The position numbers were made by a program, and so were the translations under genes. A DNA stretch of 40,070 nt. Source: Photorhabdus sp. CRCIA-P01. Its GTDB lineage: Bacteria > Pseudomonadota > Gammaproteobacteria > Enterobacterales > Enterobacteriaceae. The notes under the pieces are model-generated. The model searched no databases. It was not told the DNA's origin and saw nothing but the letters and a program-made list of their open reading frames with translations. Of the stretch, positions 14,604-23,128 are shown in pieces (the stretch's first letter is position 1; each line of letters starts with the position of its first letter). The stretch spans positions 1-40,070 of the forward strand of contig NZ_NMQR01000039.1 in the NCBI RefSeq assembly GCF_003545805.1. The letters run 5' to 3'.

Positions 14604-15485
14604 ATGGATATACGTGATCTCAAACTGTTTTTACATCTGGCTGAAAGCTGTCATTTTGGCCACACAGCAAAAGCAATGCATGTCAGCCCATCCACATTAT
14701 CCCGCCAAATTCAACGTATTGAAGATATTTTGGGGCATCCATTATTTTTACGGGATAATCGCACCGTAAAACTGACCTTTGCCGGCGAACAATTTAAACA
14801 ATTCGCTCAACAGACGCTGTTACAATATCAGCAACTAAAACACTCATTGAACCAGCAAAGCCCATCTTTAAGTGGAGAATTACGCCTGTTTTGTTCAGTC
14901 ACCGCAGCCTACAGTCACTTACCACAGATCCTAGACCGTTTTCGTGCAGAACATCCTATGGTTGAAATCAAACTCACCACGGGTGATGCCGCAGATGCTG
15001 TCAATAAGGTACAGTCTGATGATGCCGATTTAGGCATCGCCGGTAAGCCGGAAAAACTACCAGATAATGTCAGCTTCACCAAAATCGGTGAAGTCCCACT
15101 GGTACTGATCGCACCTTCCCTTCCCTGTACTGTACGTACGCTTGTAATACAAGAGTACCCTGACTGGAATAGCATTCCTTTTATTTTGCCGGAACATGGC
15201 CCTTCACGTAAGCGCATTGAGTTCTGGTTCCGCCATCATAAAATTACTAATCCATCGATTTACGCTACCGTGTCCGGTCATGAAGCCATTGTTTCTATGG
15301 TTGCATTGGGTTGTGGAGTGGCATTAATTCCCAATGTTGTTGTAGAAAATAGTCCTGAACCGGTACGCAGTCGCATATCTTTATTGGACAATATTTCTCT
15401 AGTAGAGCCGTTTGAGTTGGGTATGTGCGTACAGAGAAAACGGCTTAATGAACCCTTAATTAAAGCATTTTGGGGATTATTATAA
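14604..15485 (+). CDS. ilvY: LysR-type activator of ilvC
   Basis: The protein has 293 residues. The N-terminal winged helix-turn-helix reads MDIRDLKLFLHLAESCHFG then SPSTLSRQIQRIEDILG; the remainder is a periplasmic-binding-like effector domain (DADLGIAGKPEKLPDNVSF, then GCGVALIPNVVVENS). This is the E. coli IlvY pattern and length. It sits divergently next to ilvC and should activate it in response to the enzyme's substrates. AAGGAG before the ATG at 14604 is a good ribosome site. Unlike E. coli, the next gene downstream is not ilvA but a 12-kb accessory island. Confidence 0.95.
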   Translation: MDIRDLKLFLHLAESCHFGHTAKAMHVSPSTLSRQIQRIEDILGHPLFLRDNRTVKLTFAGEQFKQFAQQTLLQYQQLKHSLNQQSPSLSGELRLFCSVTAAYSHLPQILDRFRAEHPMVEIKLTTGDAADAVNKVQSDDADLGIAGKPEKLPDNVSFTKIGEVPLVLIAPSLPCTVRTLVIQEYPDWNSIPFILPEHGPSRKRIEFWFRHHKITNPSIYATVSGHEAIVSMVALGCGVALIPNVVVENSPEPVRSRISLLDNISLVEPFELGMCVQRKRLNEPLIKAFWGLL

Positions 15486-16066
15486 CAAACTTCGTTAACA
15501 AGTCTGTTTATTCATTACAAGCCTGATGCAACCTATTTTCGGTATTATGCCAACATACTTATAATTTATGTGGCCTAATTCACAAAGAGCATAAAAATAT
15601 AACCATATTGTTCTCATGATAATATGTTTAATATAAGTTATAACCAATCAAAATAATTATATGAAAATATTGGCTCCTCATTAAATTTTTGGTCATTAAT
15701 TATGTCACTAAAGAAAATACTTTTAATTATATCAAGTAGATAATAGCCATTTAACGTTGAACAATTCAGATATTGTTAAGATTGGCTAAAACTGAATATT
15801 CCACCAGCGACAAACAGAGTGGAAAATAATTTTCCATGGCATGCCATGTCATAACGATATTTCCCAATAGTGAAATTATTTTCCCCTAGATACCATAGGA
15901 GGTAACCTCACAATAATTATTTAATAGTATTGCGATGATATAGTAACTAATAATAATCATTTAACCAGTTAATATAATTTAATTAAAAAATAACACCAAG
16001 GATTTATAATAATTATATAAAACAATTAGTTCAAATACACACAACAATTTAATAAAGGACACCATC
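15486..16066. other. AT-rich intergenic region with palindromes upstream of the AraC-type regulator
   Basis: There is no convincing gene in these 580 bases. Two perfect palindromes stand out almost side by side: GGAAAATAATTTTCC (15821-15835) and CATGGCATGCCATG (15835-15848), sharing one base. A further GAGGTAACCTC lies near 15899. They lie about 170-250 bases before the AraC-type gene and are candidate operator sites. The first half is simply AT-rich. Confidence 0.5.
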
Positions 16067-16921
16067 ATGTTACACAAAATAGACAAATCACCGTATTTTA
16101 TTAAATTCTACAAATTCCATCTACAAGATCTCGTTTTCTCTTATAATATGCAAACAGAATGGCATCATCATCCTTGTATCCAATTAAGTGTATCATCACA
16201 TAATTCACTCATGAGGATTGATACCGAAAATAAATCAAGACAAGCACACGGATTCATTATTTCTTCTAATATTAAACATAAATTACACTCGGAAGGGCAA
16301 CTCTGCTTTAATTTACTGATAGACCTAGCCAACCCGCTATGTCATTTATTACTACATCAGATGAGAGGCTCAGATATAATATATTTAAATCAAGAATCAT
16401 CTAGTTTGATAGCAAATTACTTTATTAATTGTTTACAGTCAGAAACCTCTCCAGATATTTTCATCTTAAATAACCTTTTAGGTAAAATAGAAGATTGCCA
16501 TTGTTATCAGGATAAACGAATCATGAAAGCAGCCTCTCTTATTACTGAATTACCGGTTAAATGTATCTCTTCTCGTGAAATATCAAATCAACTCTATTTA
16601 TCCGAAAGTCGATTCTTACATCTCTTTAGAGAAAAAATGGGAACTAATTTCCGCAGTTATCTATTATGGAAACGTCTGCATCATGCTATTGATGAGATAC
16701 ATTCATCAGATTCACTGACTTTATTAGCTTGTAATAGCGGATTTTCCGATGGTGCACACTTCAGTCGTACCTGTATGACGCTATATGGATTAAGGCCCTC
16801 TGAATTAAAACATGCCAGTAAGAACAGAATTCAACAAGCACAACAAAAATATTTCAATTTATCATCAACATTAACAGGTCTAAATTTTACAAAGCAAAAT
16901 ATCTATGTTATGAATAAATAG
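16067..16921 (+). CDS. AraC-family transcriptional regulator
   Basis: The protein has 284 residues. The C-terminal ~100 (about 150-255) carry the two helix-turn-helix units of the family: CISSREISNQLYLSESRFLH, FREKMGTNFRSYLLWKRL, LLACNSGFSDGAHFSRTCM and YGLRPSEL. The N-terminus has a cupin-like beginning (WHHHPCIQLSVSS) suited to ligand sensing. It is the first gene of the accessory island, in the same direction as the biosynthetic genes 1.7 kb downstream, with a convergent monooxygenase gene in between. It is the natural candidate for control of the cluster (inference). A 30-residue low-similarity tail follows the DNA-binding part. Ligand unknown. Confidence 0.85.
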   Translation: MLHKIDKSPYFIKFYKFHLQDLVFSYNMQTEWHHHPCIQLSVSSHNSLMRIDTENKSRQAHGFIISSNIKHKLHSEGQLCFNLLIDLANPLCHLLLHQMRGSDIIYLNQESSSLIANYFINCLQSETSPDIFILNNLLGKIEDCHCYQDKRIMKAASLITELPVKCISSREISNQLYLSESRFLHLFREKMGTNFRSYLLWKRLHHAIDEIHSSDSLTLLACNSGFSDGAHFSRTCMTLYGLRPSELKHASKNRIQQAQQKYFNLSSTLTGLNFTKQNIYVMNK

Positions 16922-16993
16922 TATTTTTGATAAATCATCTAAAATAAATAAATTCTATTCATAGTTGTCATTATCAAAGCCAGTACGTTAGCG

Positions 16994-17046
16994 ATTCTGT
17001 ATCATTCTATTCCTAATATTATATAATTTTAGCAATGATACAGAAT
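16994..17046. repeat. 13-bp inverted repeat between convergent genes
   Basis: ATTCTGTATCATT (16994-17006) is exactly repeated in inverse as AATGATACAGAAT (17034-17046), with an AT-rich 27-base loop. It lies between the ends of the AraC-type gene and the minus-strand monooxygenase gene, so a bidirectional terminator is the simplest reading, although no clean T-run follows. Confidence 0.6.
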
Positions 17047-17140
17047 TCAGGATAACACCATAGCAATACCACCCAATAATTCATGAATCCACAACAAATA
17101 GAATATACAGAGTGGAATATCACTATCCTGTATTAATTAT

Positions 17141-18226
17141 TCATTTTAATGATACATGCTCTTTCAGGTAATTTTCTACCCATTTAGCGACACGACAAGT
17201 GTCCTTATAAGCCCCTAATATCAGTTCTGAACCACGGCTACTCAACCATTTCCGCCCAACGATAAATAACCCAGGATAAGGGGTTTTCCCGCCTTCTTCA
17301 TGCCCATTTTTACAAACGAATCCGTTGGCATCCGCAGCACCAGGAAGAGTTAACCACGCCGTATCATCTTTATACCCCAAACACCAGATAACCGTATCTA
17401 CCTCATATTGATTGCCAGACAAATCACATAATTTATTATCTTTTATATCAACTAACCTATTCGCTATTTTTATACCCCAAGCGGCTAACCGATGGTTTTT
17501 CAGCTCTCCACAAGGGATGGGATTACGCCGCCGCATGATTTTCCCTACCAGACTGTAATAATTGGCAAATAACAGACCACTTTTACTTAACCACCAAAAG
17601 ATATCTTTGCCCAGTATTCTATTAGGTAAGAGAGGACGGGAAGAACCGCAAAATAACGTCACCTTCGTCGTTGCTGCCAAATCTCTGGCAATCTGCCGGC
17701 CACTCGCACCATCACCAACGACAGCAACTCGGCTGCCCGCTTTAATTTGCTTAGGTTCCCGATATTGATCTGCTGCAATTTGTTGTATATCGGTAGAAAG
17801 CTGTTCAGTGAGCACCGGAATATCAACTAATTGATTAGCCCCTGCTGCATTAACCAAACAAGGCGCATGAAATACTTTTCCATCTTTTGTTTTAACACGA
17901 TAGCCATCTGTATCATGCTTCACCTCAACCACTTCGGTTTGAGTATGTATCGCAAGGTTATGATGTGAAGCATAGCTCTCAAGGTAATTAGCAACCTCAT
18001 TTTTATCTGGATAGCCTTCTTTTATTCCAGGAAACGGTAAGCCATGAAGTTGAGTCATACCGCGTGAAGTGAATAATAGCATATTATCTGGTCGCCTGCG
18101 CCACACATCACCAATGCGCGCCTCCCGCTCTAATATACAAACGTTAATATTCTTAGCCGCTAGCATGGCGGCTAAACTTAATCCAGCTTGACCAGCACCT
18201 ACAATTAAGCAATCCATCTTCATCAT
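17141..18226 (-). CDS. Flavin-containing monooxygenase-like NAD(P)/FAD oxidoreductase
   Basis: The protein has 361 residues. The N-terminal FAD-binding motif is GAGQAG (residues 10-15) followed by CILEREARIGDVWRRRPDN. A second nucleotide-binding motif GDGASG lies near residue 172 (NADPH), and TVIWCLGYKDD and PYPGLFIVGRKW come near the end. This layout is that of CzcO/FMO-type monooxygenases. It is shorter than Baeyer-Villiger enzymes, and I do not see their fingerprint motif. It is transcribed divergently from the acyl-adenylating gene across 380 AT-rich bases, so it likely belongs to the same pathway, perhaps oxidising N or S or hydroxylating the product (inference). Confidence 0.85.
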   Translation of the reverse strand: MMKMDCLIVGAGQAGLSLAAMLAAKNINVCILEREARIGDVWRRRPDNMLLFTSRGMTQLHGLPFPGIKEGYPDKNEVANYLESYASHHNLAIHTQTEVVEVKHDTDGYRVKTKDGKVFHAPCLVNAAGANQLVDIPVLTEQLSTDIQQIAADQYREPKQIKAGSRVAVVGDGASGRQIARDLAATTKVTLFCGSSRPLLPNRILGKDIFWWLSKSGLLFANYYSLVGKIMRRRNPIPCGELKNHRLAAWGIKIANRLVDIKDNKLCDLSGNQYEVDTVIWCLGYKDDTAWLTLPGAADANGFVCKNGHEEGGKTPYPGLFIVGRKWLSSRGSELILGAYKDTCRVAKWVENYLKEHVSLK

Positions 18227-18608
18227 GCATACTCATTTTTTAATTTGGTATTTATCTGTATTTTTTTATCATTATCGAGATCTTAGGACAATGAAAAAGT
18301 TTACAAAAGAACATTCAATAGATCAAAAAACAACGAACTTCACAAAAATATAAAAGACAATTAAGAAATTTACTTGAATTAACTGGTCATATTATCACTA
18401 AAGTGAATATTTTGAATAAATCAGCTATTTTTAGCATAATTTTAACAATATTGATAAATCCATATAATGATCAAAGTAATAATATAGCCAATTTATTCAA
18501 TAAAAATAAATTATTAATGACTATCCTTTTTTCCTACGTAACTTATGCTTCATTGCTATAACTTATAATAAGCAAAGATTAATTTATCTACTCTTTACCC
18601 TACCGGAG
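18227..18608. promoter_or_regulatory. Divergent promoter region of the monooxygenase and the biosynthetic operon
   Basis: These 380 bases are very AT-rich and have no gene. A TATAAT-like box at about 18563-18570 (CTTATAATAAG) lies 45 bases before the acyl-adenylating gene and could be its -10. No matching -35 box is convincing, in keeping with an activator-dependent promoter. Putative target of the AraC-type regulator (inference). Confidence 0.4.
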
Positions 18609-18617
18609 ATGAAAAAA

Positions 18618-19796
18618 ATGGAAAATATCAAAAATATATATGACGGTATGAAATCTCGTGGCGGTAATCCGCTGAAGTGGTTAATAGCCGATGTCGACCT
18701 GCTCTATAAGCTGTCTAAAGAAGAGCAACAAGAGCTAAAAACCTGTTTGCTTAAGGACGCTTTTAATTTCCATTATCATAATAACCCTTACTATAAAGAT
18801 ATTTGTGAAAAACAAGGCATTAAGCCAGAAGATATCCAGAATTATAATGATTTAGTTCGCATCCCACTGATCCCCGTTGCAACTTATAAATCAGCCGAAA
18901 GTCACCGTTTATTAAGCAAGCCATTATCTGAAATCGAACATGAAATGCGCTCAACGGGTACCAGTGGAATTCCTAGCGTTTATCGTCGTTGCCACGATAC
19001 GATGGATCATACAGTATTGGCTGTCTATTCTAATTATCGCAGTATGTTCAAAGTATCTGGCGGTGCCGGCCTATGTTTATGCCCGTCAACAGAAGATATT
19101 CCAGAAATGGCGCTGGTTAAAATCTTTAATTTCCTGACAGGTTTGTTAGATACTCGACGCTATATGATTAATCAGGACCATTTTTCTCCAGAAGAGGCAC
19201 TGAATCAATTAATCCAGTGGAAAGGTAAGTTCACTCGTCATTTAATTGGTCCTCCATTCATGATCCATCGTTTTATCACGTTCCTAAAAGAGAATAATAC
19301 CAAGCTCACTTTAGATCGCGACAGCATGGTAATTACTATGGGCGGTTGGAAACGTTTTACCGGGGATATGATCTCCCGCAGCGAATTGAATGCAGATATC
19401 GAAGAATGGATGGGCATTCCAGCTTCCCGGACACGTGATATGTATGGTCTGGTTGAAGCAAACCTTCTTGCCATCGAAGATGAATATAACCATAAGCATG
19501 TTCCTCCTTATATTCATTTCTCCGTCCGTGATCCTAATGATTTAACACGTGAGCTACCTGATGGTGAAACCGGACAATTAGTGATCCTAGATCCACTCTC
19601 CGTTTCCACTCCCGGCATGTTATTGACAGAAGATTTGGTCTACTTGCGCACCGATCCTAATAAATCCTGGCGTAATTCTCAGCGAGTTCAGTTTGTTATG
19701 CGTACCGCCGCTGCTAAAGAGTTTGGTTGCTGTGCAGTCAACCTTGAGAGAAAAATGTCAGACGATGAAGATACTTCAGCGACACCCGCTGTATAA
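18618..19796 (+). CDS. LuxE-like acyl-protein synthetase / acyl-adenylating enzyme
   Basis: GGAG at 18605-18608 directly abuts the first ATG (18609) but lies nine bases before the second (18618), so the product probably starts MENIKNIYDG (392 residues). STGTSGIPSVYRR is the ATP-binding P-loop of the LuxE branch of adenylating enzymes; ITMGGWKRF and RDMYGLVEANLLAIEDE match its later motifs, and ELPDGETGQLVILDPL the ligase core end. LuxE activates fatty acids as acyl-AMP and holds them on a cysteine. Here no luxC, luxD or luxAB is present. Instead carrier-protein, ketosynthase and sulfur genes follow, so it probably activates a starter or finished acyl chain. The GCCAVNLERK near the end contains a Cys pair that could be the acyl-accepting site. 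Confidence 0.85.
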   Translation: MENIKNIYDGMKSRGGNPLKWLIADVDLLYKLSKEEQQELKTCLLKDAFNFHYHNNPYYKDICEKQGIKPEDIQNYNDLVRIPLIPVATYKSAESHRLLSKPLSEIEHEMRSTGTSGIPSVYRRCHDTMDHTVLAVYSNYRSMFKVSGGAGLCLCPSTEDIPEMALVKIFNFLTGLLDTRRYMINQDHFSPEEALNQLIQWKGKFTRHLIGPPFMIHRFITFLKENNTKLTLDRDSMVITMGGWKRFTGDMISRSELNADIEEWMGIPASRTRDMYGLVEANLLAIEDEYNHKHVPPYIHFSVRDPNDLTRELPDGETGQLVILDPLSVSTPGMLLTEDLVYLRTDPNKSWRNSQRVQFVMRTAAAKEFGCCAVNLERKMSDDEDTSATPAV

Positions 19797-19812
19797 ATAG
19801 CAAGGTGGAATT

Positions 19813-20169
19813 ATGTTTAATAACATCATTATTGACAATTTTTGCAATCCTGACTGCCAGGGGACGTTATCCACCCCCACCATTAAACTGGTATTAGGTA
19901 ACCCTGTATGCGGTGACAAGGTTGATATCGACCTGACACTGGATAACCAAGGGCGGGTAAATAATGCCTGTTTTCGTGCATGGGGATGTACCGCCTCCTT
20001 GGCAATGTCTAACCAATTTTGTCGCCATGCTAAAGGTAAGACTCTCGAAGAATTGAACGCATTATCGCCTGAGGGCATAGATGCATTATTAGGCGAGTTA
20101 GAACCCGCGCAGCAACACTGCCTTGATATGCTGCATAAGCTGTTTGAGCAGCTAAAGGGAAAAATATGA
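19813..20169 (+). CDS. IscU/NifU-N-like iron-sulfur or sulfur scaffold protein
   Basis: The protein has 118 residues. The three IscU ligand cysteines are all present: Cys33 in VCGDKVDI with the following Asp35, Cys59 in FRAWGCTAS, and Cys103 in QHCLDML; LxxV-dependent chaperone motifs are not obvious. IscU accepts persulfide sulfur from a cysteine desulfurase and builds [2Fe-2S] clusters. The desulfurase gene follows with an ATGA overlap, so the two are co-translated. The housekeeping partners iscA, hscBA and fdx are absent here, which marks this as a dedicated pair. It could mature an Fe-S enzyme or hand sulfur to the product. Confidence 0.88.
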   Translation: MFNNIIIDNFCNPDCQGTLSTPTIKLVLGNPVCGDKVDIDLTLDNQGRVNNACFRAWGCTASLAMSNQFCRHAKGKTLEELNALSPEGIDALLGELEPAQQHCLDMLHKLFEQLKGKI

Positions 20170-21356
20170 CAAGCCTATACTTCGACTACAACGCCACAAC
20201 ACCGCTAAGTGTTAAAGCGCAGTTGGCGATTAAAGACGCAATGTCTATTTTTGCTAATCCGTCCAGCCACTACAGCTTAAGCGGCATGGCTAAAAAGTTG
20301 CTCACTGACGCTAGAAGATCGATGGCTGCATTGATGGGCACAGCCCCTGAGCAAATCCTGTTTACATCAGGGGGAACCGAAAGTAATAACCAGGCATTAT
20401 CCAGCTTGTTAGCAACGCTTCCCGGTTCGGATCTGTCTGCATATCATGTTATTAGCTCTTCTATTGAGCACCCGTCTGTTCTAGCGCCGTTACTCTGGTA
20501 CCAACAACGTGGGCTTCAACTGACGCTGATCGATCCTGATAATCAGGGGCGGATAAGTGTACAAAGCATCCGTGAAAACCTGCGGCCACAAACACGCCTG
20601 ATCACATTGATGGCGATTAACAACGAAACCGGCGTGATACAGCCCTATGAAGCGGTCGCTTCTTTAGCAAAAGAGGCCAGTGTTTATCTGCATATTGATG
20701 CAGTACAGGCTATTGGTAAACTTCCTTTTAGCTGTGACACACTTTCTGGTGTAACGACCGTATCTTTCTCCGGCCATAAGTTTAACGGCCCGAAAGGTAT
20801 TGGCGGGCTCTACCATGCACCAGGTATTCAATTAAATCCCTTGCTACATGGAGGAGGACAAGAACAAGGAGTACGCAGCGGCACTGAGAACACCTTAGGC
20901 ATTGCAGGATTGGCGGCGGCAGCTCAAGAATCACTGAACGGATTGCAAAAACACTTCAATACTTACAAAACGCTCAGAGAAACCTTACTATTCCAGCTAG
21001 AGCAACATCATGTTAACTACCTGATTAATGGTAATACCAATCCAGCGTTTCAGTCACCTTGGACACTCAATTTAAGTTTCCCTGGTATTCGTGCTGAATC
21101 ATTAGCTAGCCGGTTAGATTTACGTCACGGCATCTCTTTATCTTTAGGATCAGCCTGTAGCAATAACAAATCAACACAACGTTCTCACGTTCTGGCTGCT
21201 ATGGGGTTACCCGATGATCGTATTGATAGTGCAGTACGCATTAGCTTCGGATATACCACAAGCCAAGATGATATTGAGATGCTGGCTAGCGCCATCAAAC
21301 GAGAAACGTATGACTTACTTAAAATTTCAGGGAAATCTTTAATCACCCAGGAATAA
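20166..21356 (+). CDS. Cysteine desulfurase, NifS/IscS type
   Basis: This 396-residue class V aminotransferase fold carries YFDYNATTPLS at the start, SGGTESNNQAL, and HIDAVQAIGKL with the PLP-binding Asp/Gln. Lys205 in SGHKFNGPKG forms the internal aldimine. Cys331 in SLGSACSNNKSTQRSHVL is the persulfide-carrying cysteine in the loop typical of group I desulfurases. It takes sulfur from L-cysteine to give alanine and a protein persulfide. It is translationally coupled to the IscU-like scaffold, the expected acceptor. Found between an acyl-activating enzyme and a carrier protein, it may supply sulfur for the cluster's product (inference). Confidence 0.92.
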   Translation: MTSLYFDYNATTPLSVKAQLAIKDAMSIFANPSSHYSLSGMAKKLLTDARRSMAALMGTAPEQILFTSGGTESNNQALSSLLATLPGSDLSAYHVISSSIEHPSVLAPLLWYQQRGLQLTLIDPDNQGRISVQSIRENLRPQTRLITLMAINNETGVIQPYEAVASLAKEASVYLHIDAVQAIGKLPFSCDTLSGVTTVSFSGHKFNGPKGIGGLYHAPGIQLNPLLHGGGQEQGVRSGTENTLGIAGLAAAAQESLNGLQKHFNTYKTLRETLLFQLEQHHVNYLINGNTNPAFQSPWTLNLSFPGIRAESLASRLDLRHGISLSLGSACSNNKSTQRSHVLAAMGLPDDRIDSAVRISFGYTTSQDDIEMLASAIKRETYDLLKISGKSLITQE

Positions 21357-21471
21357 TAGCCAAACGACATTTAAAAGACGGTGTGACAGGAATAACGCAT
21401 TTATTAATTGATACCTATATTCCCGCACCTAAGATCCGCCAATATTATTTAAACTTTTAGGGGACATTAAT

Positions 21472-21708
21472 ATGAAACTGTTTGAATTACTTCAATCTCA
21501 AATTACTGAATTAACTGATATCGAACCAGAAGATATTACTCTTGACACCCTGCTTGATGATATTCATCTGGTGAGTCTGGATTTTGTTTCTATTCAGGTT
21601 GCTTTAAAAAGAGAAATGGGAATTCAACTGAATTTCGATAAGTTCCAGCGAGATAACACGACGACAATCGGTGATTTCGTCAATTACCTCAGTGAATTAA
21701 CAAAATAA
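21472..21708 (+). CDS. Acyl carrier protein
   Basis: The protein has 78 acidic residues in a four-helix carrier pattern: ELLQSQITELTDIEPEDI, then DIHLVSLDFVSIQVALKR and a C-terminal FVNYLSEL. By alignment with ACP (DSLDTVELV), Ser35 in VSLDFVSIQ is the phosphopantetheine site, with Val replacing the almost invariant Asp before it. Length and charge are normal. AGGGGA before the ATG is a good ribosome site. It should carry the growing chain for the ketosynthase, dehydratase and reductase that follow. The atypical site suggests either a dedicated pantetheinyl transferase or altered partner recognition. Confidence 0.85.
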   Translation: MKLFELLQSQITELTDIEPEDITLDTLLDDIHLVSLDFVSIQVALKREMGIQLNFDKFQRDNTTTIGDFVNYLSELTK

Positions 21709-21728
21709 TCATTACCAATACACCTGGG

Positions 21729-21766
21729 TGTTAGCTGTCTATGACAATATCACAACGCAGCTAACA
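21729..21766 (+). terminator. Stem-loop between carrier protein and ketosynthase genes
   Basis: TGTTAGCTG (21729-21737) pairs perfectly with CAGCTAACA (21758-21766), a 9-bp stem with a 20-base loop, followed by TTCATTTTTATG. It lies just after the carrier gene and may be a partial terminator or a processing or stability element that sets the ratio of carrier protein to enzymes. Confidence 0.55.
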
Positions 21767-21862
21767 TTCATTTTTATGATGCTTTTATCTACCAATCCTA
21801 TTATTTGGTTGTATTAACAATAAAGCATGTCACCAGGAAATAAATTTTGGAGATAATGTTTC

Positions 21863-23128
21863 ATGAATATTCAAAATGGTTATCACCGCGTTGCCATCAC
21901 AGGTTATGGTTCTATCTGCTCTCTTGGGCAAAATACCCAGGAAATTTGGGATGCAATCCTAAACTATCGTGTAGGCTACAAAAAGGAAGACCATCCAGAC
22001 GCTTCTGTCGTAGCAAAGTTTTTCGGCAATATCCCTTTTTCTCCCGATGTATCACGGTTTTCCAAAAAGTTATTAAAAAACCTGCCCAAATTCAGCAAAC
22101 TTGGGCTGATTGCGGCGGATGAAGCAATCAAGATGGCATTTGGTAACGATAAAGCCGCTCTTGACGAAAATTATTCTCCTTTTGAACGCGGTGTTATTTT
22201 TGGCACTGGCTGGGGGGGAGAAGATGCAACCGTTGAAAACAGCCACTCCTATGCTGATCAAGGCATTGCCTCACCCATGACCAATATTATGTCTATGCAC
22301 AGCGTAGGGACGGCGGCGATTTCAATGAACTGGAATTTACGGGGATATCAAAATACCCCGGTTGCGGCTTGCGCAACCGGCAGTATGGCAATAGGTGATG
22401 CGTTTGAACTTATCCGCAGTGGACGCGCTAAAATGATGCTGGCAGGGGGCGGTGAAAGCATCAGAGATCCATTCATTGTCTGGAGTATCGACATTCTTGG
22501 AGCACTGAGTAAAGAACAGGAATCTGTCGAAAAAGCCTGCTGCCCATTCAGTCAAGATCGTAGTGGTTTCGTCATGTCAGAGGGTGCCGCAATATTATGT
22601 CTTGAAGACTATGACAGCGCTGTTGCCAGGGGAGCCAAAATACTGGCGGAAGTGATTGGCTATGGCAATAACTCTGATGCGTCAGATATGACAGCCCCGG
22701 CACCTGATTGCAAAGGGCGGGTCATGGCGATTCAGATGGCACTGGAACAGGCTAAGCTCTCCACCTCAGATATTCACTATATTAATGCTCATGGAACATC
22801 AACCCCACTAAACGACATTAACGAAACCGATGTTCTAAAAATGAGCCTGGGCGAGCACGCTTATCGTATTCCTATTTCCAGTACAAAATCCTATACAGGC
22901 CATCTTATTGCCGGAGCAGGAGCCATTGAATCCATTTTCTGTATCAAAGCGATAGAGACAGCAACGATTCCCGCAACGATGCACTTGAATAACCCTGATC
23001 CGCTATGCGATCTGGATTATGTCCCCAATATCCACCGAACTCACCAAGTTATTGACACGGCTTTAAATGTTAACTACGGATTCGGTGGCACAAACTGTGC
23101 ACTTATTTTCAGGAAGGCCGATAGATGA
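21863..23128 (+). CDS. Beta-ketoacyl-ACP synthase, FabF type
   Basis: This 421-residue condensing enzyme has Cys170 in PVAACATGSMAIGDA as nucleophile, His310 in NAHGTSTPLND and His347 in TGHLIAGAGAIES as the catalytic histidines, Lys342 before it, and NYGFGGTNCAL at the end. All four residues of an active elongating synthase are present, so it should extend acyl-ACP with malonyl-ACP. The N-terminus (VAITGYGSICSLG) is normal. GGAG at 21849-21852 serves the ATG at 21863. The stop overlaps the next start as ATGA. It is clearly a second, pathway-specific copy rather than the housekeeping fabF, because it sits with the sulfur and activation genes. Confidence 0.93.
   Translation: MNIQNGYHRVAITGYGSICSLGQNTQEIWDAILNYRVGYKKEDHPDASVVAKFFGNIPFSPDVSRFSKKLLKNLPKFSKLGLIAADEAIKMAFGNDKAALDENYSPFERGVIFGTGWGGEDATVENSHSYADQGIASPMTNIMSMHSVGTAAISMNWNLRGYQNTPVAACATGSMAIGDAFELIRSGRAKMMLAGGGESIRDPFIVWSIDILGALSKEQESVEKACCPFSQDRSGFVMSEGAAILCLEDYDSAVARGAKILAEVIGYGNNSDASDMTAPAPDCKGRVMAIQMALEQAKLSTSDIHYINAHGTSTPLNDINETDVLKMSLGEHAYRIPISSTKSYTGHLIAGAGAIESIFCIKAIETATIPATMHLNNPDPLCDLDYVPNIHRTHQVIDTALNVNYGFGGTNCALIFRKADR

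Noticed and set aside
18618-19796. Possible bioluminescence (lux) operon because of the LuxE-like gene
   Set aside because: No luxA, luxB, luxC or luxD homologue is nearby; the neighbours are carrier-protein and sulfur genes.
19813-21356. Housekeeping isc operon
   Set aside because: The order is IscU then desulfurase, with no iscR, iscA, hscB, hscA or fdx, and both are embedded in a biosynthetic set.
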